Source: JAGOEY01 sp017997515
GTDB lineage: Bacteria > Pseudomonadota > Gammaproteobacteria > Burkholderiales > Burkholderiaceae_C
Assembly (NCBI GenBank): GCA_026314275.1
Contig: CP111109.1
Location: 248,001 to 312,000 of the forward strand
Length of the DNA: 64,000 bases
Direction: 5' to 3'
How positions within the stretch are numbered: the first letter of the stretch is position 1; every line of letters begins with the position of its first letter. The notes beneath the pieces are model-generated. The model searched no databases, was not told the DNA's origin, and saw only the letters and a program-made list of their open reading frames with translations. The position numbers and the translations under genes were made by a program. Below, one piece after another: positions 58,767 through 64,000 of this stretch.

Positions 58767-59321
58767 ATGAAAATCGCTCAAGAAATCCGCGCCGGCAACG
58801 TCATCATGCACGGCAAGGACCCAATGGTTGTCCTGAAGACCGAATACAGCCGCGGCGGCCGCAACTCTGCCACCGTACGCATGAAGCTCAAGAGCCTGAT
58901 CGCCAACTTCAACACCGAAGTGGTCTTCAAGGCCGACGACAAGCTCGACCAGATCATTCTGGACAAGAAGGATTGCACCTACTCCTACTTCGCTGAACCC
59001 ATGTACATCTGCATGGACACCGAATTCAACCAGTACGAAGTCGAAGCCGAAAACATGGGCGACGCACTGAACTACCTGGAAGACGGCATGGAACTGGAAG
59101 TCGTGTTCTACGACGGCAAGGCCATCTCGGTCGAACTGCCCACCAGCGTCGTGCGCGAAATCACCTGGACCGAACCCGCCGTCAAGGGCGACACGTCCGG
59201 CAAGGTGCTGAAGCCCGCCAAGATCGCCACCGGTTTCGAAATCGGCGTGCCAATCTTCGTGGCCCAGGGCGACAAGGTCGAAATCGACACCCGCACCGCG
59301 GAATACCGCAAACGCGTGTAA
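58767..59321 (+). CDS. efp: Translation elongation factor P (Arg32 type)
   Basis: Relieves ribosome stalling at polyproline. A 184-residue three-domain protein: MKIAQEIRAGNVIMHGKDPM, the modification loop YSRGGRNSAT with Arg at position 32, then VVFKADDKLDQIILDKKDCT, and the C-terminal OB fold ending VEIDTRTAEYRKRV. Arg32 (instead of Lys) matches the EarP pathway, whose gene lies just upstream. The gene is followed by a strong terminator. Confidence 0.97.
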   Translation: MKIAQEIRAGNVIMHGKDPMVVLKTEYSRGGRNSATVRMKLKSLIANFNTEVVFKADDKLDQIILDKKDCTYSYFAEPMYICMDTEFNQYEVEAENMGDALNYLEDGMELEVVFYDGKAISVELPTSVVREITWTEPAVKGDTSGKVLKPAKIATGFEIGVPIFVAQGDKVEIDTRTAEYRKRV

Positions 59322-59337
59322 TGGCGCTGATGCACAT

Positions 59338-59366
59338 AAAAAAGGCTCCTTCGGGAGCCTTTTTTA
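59338..59366 (+). terminator. Intrinsic terminator after efp
   Basis: AAAAAAGGCTCC TTCG GGAGCCTTTTTTAT: six-bp GC stem with a UUCG loop and a T-run. Confidence 0.9.
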
Positions 59367-59404
59367 TGCCTGCTTGAATCCTCCCGGCTAGAAGTGCGCG
59401 CCAC

Positions 59405-59510
59405 ACTTTCCAGCAAACACCGCGGAACTGGCTCTGCCAGGCCGCTGGTGTTGCCCCCTGCAAGGGGGAAGGAGTAGCGGAACGAAGTCCGCGAAGCCTG
59501 GGGGTGTGCC
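59405..59510 (-). repeat. 3'-gene-end repeat, copy 5 (after the DUF349 gene)
   Basis: On the minus strand, after the DUF349 stop: CACACCCCCAGGCTTCGCGG, CCCCCTTGCAGGGGGCAACACC, GGCCTGGCAGAGCCAGTTCC, GCGGTGTTTGCTGG. It is nearly the same as the copy near 7873. Confidence 0.85.
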
Positions 59511-62312
59511 TCACTTCTTCATCAGCACCTTCAGCACGTTCTGCATACGGCGCGCGTTACCCGCATCAAAACCGCTGGCCCAGACCTTGGCGGCGTCCTG
59601 CGCCCAGGTTTGCACGGGTGGCGGGTCGTTGCGCTTGGTCAGCAGCTGCAGTTGCAGCATACGGCGGGCGCTCATGTGCTCTGCTGGGGTCGGAATCTCG
59701 GCGGCCATTTCCAGGCGCAGCAGGGCTTCGGCGACGGTTTTGTCGTCGGTCTTGGGTGCGGCAGCGATGTTTTGCGCCCAGGTGCTGCGGGTCGGGCCGG
59801 TCACGCCGTGGCCCAGGGCCTGGGCGGCGGGCAGTTGCTCCACATCACGCTTTTCCCATGCGCCGAGCAGGTCGGTCAGCACTTCGCCGTGGGCCTGAGC
59901 AGCCAGTTTCTTGAGTGCGTTTTGGGCGTTGTCCAGTGCCTCGCGCTGGGCGCGGAAGGCGGCGTCGCCCAGGCGCGGGCCGCGGTCTTCAAAAGCCGGA
60001 CGGTCGCCAAAACGGCCACCGGAACGGGGGCCACGGTCGTCACGGTCATTGCGCATGGGCTCGAACTTGTTGTCGCCGGGGCGCGATGCACTCCGTGGGC
60101 CATCCTTGCGGTCGCCGAATTTGCCTCCGCGGCCAGCGGCTGCGGGCTCGGCTTTTTTCATGCCGGGGCGGTCGTCGCCACGCATCGCCACCACGGGTTT
60201 GCGCACGGGTTTGGGCGGCTCGACAGGTGCTGCTGGAGCGGCTGCAGCTTCGGCCTCGCCGGAGGCTTCCGTTGCTTCACTTTCAGGAGCATCTTGCGCA
60301 GCATCTGCCTGCGCTGGAGCCTCATTTGGCTCTGAAACTTCGGCCACCGGTGCGGCGGCGTTGGATTCAGCCTGGGCAGCAGACTGCGCCTCGGCCGCGA
60401 CCTTGTCGGCGGCCACTTCGGCCTGTGCTTGTGCCTGGCCGCGCAGGGCGGCTTCCAGGCCGCTGATGGCGGCGCGGATCTTCTGTGCATCGCCGGTGGC
60501 GTTGGCAGCGTCCAGCGCCTTGGCGGCGTCCAGCACCACGCGGTCGCGGGCGCTGAGTTCACCGGCGGCTTTTTCGCGCTCTGCGGTCTTGCGGTTAAAG
60601 GCGTCGTCGATCGGCTTGCGGAACGCGTCCCACAGCTTTTGTTCGAACTTGCGGTCCAGCGGCACACTTTGCGCCTCGGCCTGCCAGCGCTGCTGTAGCG
60701 CCTTGACGGCGTCGATGCGCAGCACGGGGGTGTCGCCCAGCACACGGGCTTCGTCGATCATCGCGTGGCGGCGGTCCAGGCTTTGTTTTTGCGCAGCTTC
60801 AAAGGGCGCAGCAGCTTCACCAATGGCCTGCTTCCACAGCGGTTGCAGCTCGGCAAAGGCTTTTTCGCCCAGGTGGCCGGCGTCACGCCAGCGGTCGCCA
60901 AACTGGTACAGGCTGCGGTGGATGTTTTTCCAGTCGGTGCTGGTGGCCTGGGCAGCACCCCAGGCCTTGAGCTCTTCGATCAGTGCCAGGCGTTGGGCTT
61001 TGTGTTCGGCGGCGTCGGCCTTGATCTTGTCGAGCCAGGCTTCGACGACTTTGTGGGCTTCGTTGCAGGCTTCGTCAAAACGCTTCCACAGCGCGTGGTT
61101 GGGCGCACCGCCCTGGTCGGCTTGTTTCCACAGCTCGCGCAGTTGGCGCAGGCTGTCCTGCATCTTGCGGCCACCCAGGGCCTGGCCGTCCGGGCGCTTG
61201 AGCAGGGCTTCGGCCTTGGCCACCAGGTCTTCACGCACCTGGTCGGCGCTCCAGCGCTGCCAGCCTTCGAGTTCACCGGCGGCCACCAGGGCTGCGTGCA
61301 CCTTGTGCTCCAGGCCGGTGTCGATGAATTTGCCGTGTTCCTTCAGCACGCCGCGCAATGCAGCAGCCGCACCGGCGCTGGCTTTGCCGTGGCCTTGGGC
61401 GGTTTCCTGCTCCAGCTTGGCCAGTGCTTCACGCACGGTGGCCATGGCTTTTTCGCGGACTTCGGGGTCCACCTTGGGTTTTTCCGCACGGGCGGGGCGG
61501 TTGGCTTGTGCAGCCTGGGCACCTTCGGGCGGCAGGCCACGGGCAGCACGCAGCGCATCGGCCCACACGGGCACGGGGGGCAGCGGTGCAGCAGGGTCGG
61601 CGGCAGCGGCCACGGCCAGGGCCAGCGCGGCCTGGAACGCGTCCCACACCACGAGCAACTGGGCGCGCGAGCCGTCGAGCAGCGGCGGGAACTTGGCGTC
61701 CACGCTGGCCCAGTTGGTGTCGGTGGACAGTTCGGTGGCCTGGTCTTGCCAGTGCTGCACGTCGGCGCGCAGGGTTTCCTGGGCGGTCTGGGCGTCTTGC
61801 CAGGGTTTGGTGGACAAGATTTCGGTGCGCTGGGCCAGCAGCACAGCGGCCTCACGCTGCACCTGCACGCGGTGCTGCAGGTCTTCGATGACCTTGATGC
61901 GGTCGGCCAATTGCACCTTCAGCACCGACAGCGGCTCACGCGACAGCGGCGCACCCGCACGGGCGGCGTCACGCTGCCAGGCCAGGGCGTCGGCGATGTT
62001 GAGCTTGGGCAGCGCCAGCAGCGCCTGGGCCTTGGCGGCCCATTCGGCACCAATCACTTCCTGGCCCTTGGCGCGTTTGATTTCGTCGAGCTTTTCGCGC
62101 AGCGGTTTGGCCGCGCCCTTGTCACGCACGCTGAGTTCCTTGAAGACTTCCTGCACCTGCTCGGGTGTGGGGTTGCCCGCCAGCCATTCGCGCACACGCG
62201 ACGCACGTTCACCCGAGGTGGCGGCAGAAAAGGCACCACCGGTCAGCGCATCCAGCGGATGGACTTCCTGGACCTTGGGCGGTGTTGCGGGGACTTCAGG
62301 GGTGTCGGACAT
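59511..62312 (-). CDS. DUF349-repeat protein
   Basis: A 933-residue, mostly helical cytosolic protein. Repeated segments of DUF349 type occur, such as LWKQADQGGAPNHALWKRFD, WRDAGHLGEKAFAELQPLWK, and KFEQKLWDAFRKPIDDAFNR. A low-complexity Ala/Glu/Pro part follows (including the palindromic-repeat insert EAPAQADAAQDAPESE), then an Arg/Gly/Asp-rich stretch (GGRFGDRPAFEDRGPRLGD), and a C-terminal helical region. Its role is not established; related proteins are linked to RNA or envelope stress. The start may be ATG 62312 or 62339. Confidence 0.8.
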   Translation of the reverse strand: MSDTPEVPATPPKVQEVHPLDALTGGAFSAATSGERASRVREWLAGNPTPEQVQEVFKELSVRDKGAAKPLREKLDEIKRAKGQEVIGAEWAAKAQALLALPKLNIADALAWQRDAARAGAPLSREPLSVLKVQLADRIKVIEDLQHRVQVQREAAVLLAQRTEILSTKPWQDAQTAQETLRADVQHWQDQATELSTDTNWASVDAKFPPLLDGSRAQLLVVWDAFQAALALAVAAAADPAAPLPPVPVWADALRAARGLPPEGAQAAQANRPARAEKPKVDPEVREKAMATVREALAKLEQETAQGHGKASAGAAAALRGVLKEHGKFIDTGLEHKVHAALVAAGELEGWQRWSADQVREDLVAKAEALLKRPDGQALGGRKMQDSLRQLRELWKQADQGGAPNHALWKRFDEACNEAHKVVEAWLDKIKADAAEHKAQRLALIEELKAWGAAQATSTDWKNIHRSLYQFGDRWRDAGHLGEKAFAELQPLWKQAIGEAAAPFEAAQKQSLDRRHAMIDEARVLGDTPVLRIDAVKALQQRWQAEAQSVPLDRKFEQKLWDAFRKPIDDAFNRKTAEREKAAGELSARDRVVLDAAKALDAANATGDAQKIRAAISGLEAALRGQAQAQAEVAADKVAAEAQSAAQAESNAAAPVAEVSEPNEAPAQADAAQDAPESEATEASGEAEAAAAPAAPVEPPKPVRKPVVAMRGDDRPGMKKAEPAAAGRGGKFGDRKDGPRSASRPGDNKFEPMRNDRDDRGPRSGGRFGDRPAFEDRGPRLGDAAFRAQREALDNAQNALKKLAAQAHGEVLTDLLGAWEKRDVEQLPAAQALGHGVTGPTRSTWAQNIAAAPKTDDKTVAEALLRLEMAAEIPTPAEHMSARRMLQLQLLTKRNDPPPVQTWAQDAAKVWASGFDAGNARRMQNVLKVLMKK
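60279..60330 (+). repeat. Intragenic palindromic repeat, copy 9 (in the DUF349 gene)
   Basis: TTTCAGGAGCATCTTGCGC, spacer, CTGCGCTGGAGCCTCATTTGG. It is in the low-complexity region with the frame kept. Confidence 0.65.
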
Positions 62313-62497
62313 TTTGTTGCGCGAAGGAAAAGGAAACATGAAAACCCATAAATATGTTGAGTGGCGCCGGCCCAAATCGTTGGTAGCGGAGCCCCTGAAA
62401 AGGGGCCGTTCGGCACCGGACAGCACACCACGTGCATGCCAGCATTGCCGCTATTTTCGCCGGGTTTTGGCCTCGCCCCGGAAATTACCCGTGGGTT

Positions 62498-64000
62498 CTA
62501 CTGTGTGGACAGGTTCAGCTCGGCCGAAGGGGTGAATTTTTCACCGTCTTTGGCGAGTTTGGTTGCCCCCAGAAACAGGCGGTCGAGGGGCAGTTTCTGC
62601 TGGGTGAGGTAGTCACGCACCGCAACACCCCGTTCGGTGGCGAGGGTTTGCACCGCATCGTCGGCCACGCTGATATTGGCCAGCAGCAAGTCTTCCATTT
62701 CGGTCACGGGCAGGGTTTTGGCCAGGCCCACCATGTTGCGGGGTTTGGCCATGTCGGCGCGTTTGTACACGGCGGTCAGCAGCGCGGGGTATTCGGCGTC
62801 GCTGATGGCCAGCGGTGCCGCCGGGGTGTCCGCCGCTGCCGACGCCGCGGCTGCCGGGGCTGAAGTGGCCTGAATCGCGGAGCGGCGTTTTTCGGCGCGC
62901 AGCATACGCATCAGGCGTTGGCGCTTCAGGGCGTCGCGTTCGGCGTCCTCGCTGGCATGGCCCACCACCGTCATCTTGAGTGTGGGGCGTGTCTCCAGCG
63001 CCTTGGCGATTTTGTCGAGGCCGGTGCGGGCCTCTTCGGTCAACACGGCGCTACCGGGCTCGAAGCGTACGGTGCTGAGTTCTGAGGCATCCCCGCCGCC
63101 CAGCGCGCTGGACAGCAGGCTGAACGGTGAGGTCACGGCTTTGACGATGAGGTTGATCAGCGCCTTGAAGATCACCGGGCCCACGCTGAACTGCGGGTCG
63201 TTGACCGAGCCCGTGACCGGCAGGTCGATGTCGATCACGCCTTTGCTGTCGGACAGCAGGGCCGTGGCCAAGCGCACGGGCAAGCTGGCGGGTGCGCCCT
63301 CCACCGCGTCACCAAACACCAGCTGGCTCAGCACGATCTTGTTGGTGGCCGTGAGTTGCCCGTTGGGCAGGATCTGGTAGGCCACGTCCACGCTGAGTTT
63401 GCCGCGCTCAATGCCGTGGCCCGCGTATTTGACAGAGTACGGCGACATGGGGGCCAGCTCCAGGTCGCGCACCTTGGCCTGGATGTCCAGCGCCAGGGGT
63501 TTGGCCAGCGGGTTGAGTTTGCCCAGCACTTCAAGCGACGCCGTGCCTTCGGCGCGCCCGCGCAGCTCGAGGTCGGCCATTTGCGGCGTATCTTGCGGCG
63601 CGACGCTGGAAAACGCGCTGAGTTTGCCCGTCAGCTCACTCAGGTTGGCCGAGTAGTTGGGCCGCACAAAGCGGTCCGAGAACGCCACCCGCCCGTTGAC
63701 CAGGGCCACGGGGCCGAAGGTGATGACGGGGGCCAGAGCCGCATTTTTAGCATCATTTTGGCCTGTAGCGCCCGCTGCCACTGCGGAAGACGCTCCTGAA
63801 ACAGGAGCAGACGCAGCAGATACTGGGGCAACCACCGCTGTCGTGGTGGTAGTCGTGGCGGTCTGGGTGGTGACCTTGGTGTCAGGCACCACCGCCACCG
63901 GGTCGGAGGACTTCACCAGGTCCTGCAGGTTGATGCGGCCGTCTTCAAACACGATGATGCGCGCGAAGAAGTCGCTGAGTGTGGTCTCCTTCACGTTCAC
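62498..64000 (-). CDS. DUF748/AsmA-like envelope protein, 5' end outside the window
   Basis: C-terminal 500 residues of a large periplasmic-facing protein. FADRF-like beta repeats (FGPVALVNGRVAFSDRFVRP, LELRGRAEGTASLEVLGKLN, RGKLSVDVAYQILPNGQLTA) and DIDLPVTGSVNDPQFSVGPV match DUF748, an AsmA relative linked to lipid transport. An OmpA-like segment follows (GLDKIAKALETRPTLKMTVV, GHASEDAERDALKRQR). The frame is open at the right edge. Part of the middle region carries a palindromic-repeat insertion. Confidence 0.8.
   Translation of the reverse strand: MNVKETTLSDFFARIIVFEDGRINLQDLVKSSDPVAVVPDTKVTTQTATTTTTTAVVAPVSAASAPVSGASSAVAAGATGQNDAKNAALAPVITFGPVALVNGRVAFSDRFVRPNYSANLSELTGKLSAFSSVAPQDTPQMADLELRGRAEGTASLEVLGKLNPLAKPLALDIQAKVRDLELAPMSPYSVKYAGHGIERGKLSVDVAYQILPNGQLTATNKIVLSQLVFGDAVEGAPASLPVRLATALLSDSKGVIDIDLPVTGSVNDPQFSVGPVIFKALINLIVKAVTSPFSLLSSALGGGDASELSTVRFEPGSAVLTEEARTGLDKIAKALETRPTLKMTVVGHASEDAERDALKRQRLMRMLRAEKRRSAIQATSAPAAAASAAADTPAAPLAISDAEYPALLTAVYKRADMAKPRNMVGLAKTLPVTEMEDLLLANISVADDAVQTLATERGVAVRDYLTQQKLPLDRLFLGATKLAKDGEKFTPSAELNLSTQ
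63741..63808 (-). repeat. Intragenic palindromic repeat, copy 10 (in the DUF748 gene)
   Basis: On the minus strand TTTCAGGAGCGTCTTCCGC, spacer, GGGCGCTACAGGCCAAAATG. It keeps the frame. An extra GCTCCTGTTTCAGGAGC hairpin precedes it. Confidence 0.65.

Overview
The window looks like the chromosome of a GC-rich betaproteobacterium of the order Burkholderiales, most likely family Comamonadaceae (Rhodoferax/Polaromonas/Acidovorax type). The reasons are the surE-pcm-nlpD...rpoS block, a Bug-type solute-binding protein next to CaiB and HMG-CoA lyase genes, EarP with an Arg32-type EF-P, a PpiD-tRNA-Val-HU block, and two families of short dispersed repeats that I associate with this family from general knowledge. 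The exact genus cannot be fixed from the sequence alone.

Layout. 1-7.9 kb: end of an MFS drug transporter, miaA, and an ABC/FtsX export system (ATPase, large permease, AttH/CrtC-like lipocalin) with two opposite-strand envelope genes lodged inside it. 8-20.5 kb, all minus strand: rlmD, rpoS, pgaDCBA, a decayed DUF1501 gene, nlpD, pcm, surE. The pga (poly-GlcNAc biofilm polysaccharide) operon sits between nlpD and rpoS, which are normally neighbours. 20.6-24.3 kb: a quinone oxidoreductase and a PAS-GGDEF-EAL protein.

24.5-43.5 kb: two integrative elements side by side at the 3' end of tRNA-His. Element A (24548-33170) is an integrated mobilizable plasmid-like unit: MobA/MobL relaxase, candidate oriT, TraD-like accessory protein, lipoprotein cargo, RepL-like initiator and tyrosine integrase. 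It carries an IS5-family and an IS481-family insertion, both with clear target duplications. Element B (33171-43534) has an integrase, HicAB, an excisionase-like protein, a lambda O/P-like replication module (initiator with iteron-like repeats inside the gene, then a DnaC-like loader), several phage-type small proteins and a YafO-like toxin pair, but no virion genes; it resembles a phage satellite or stripped prophage. Copies of the tRNA-His 3' end mark the junctions (17 bp at 24548, 50 bp at 33171, the full gene at 43535-43611), and each element carries its own pair of terminal tandem repeats, probably integrase arm sites.

43.6-64 kb: ppiD, tRNA-Val, hupB, tartrate/D-malate dehydrogenase with a divergent LysR regulator, a DMT exporter, pgsA, a second IS5 copy (between uvrC and pgsA), uvrC, a CoA-transferase/HMG-CoA-lyase/Bug operon with a divergent LysR regulator, earP and efp, a large DUF349 protein, and the end of a DUF748 protein.

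Two cross-cutting observations. First, ten copies of a roughly 55-70 bp inverted-repeat element occur in the backbone; nine lie in frame inside conserved genes, and none is seen in the integrative elements. A second, roughly 95 bp repeat follows the stop codons of five genes in a fixed orientation. Second, three genes (the AttH-like gene, pgaB and the element B initiator) are each broken by one base in a homopolymer run. These may be sequencing errors, real inactivation or phase variation; the sequence cannot decide.
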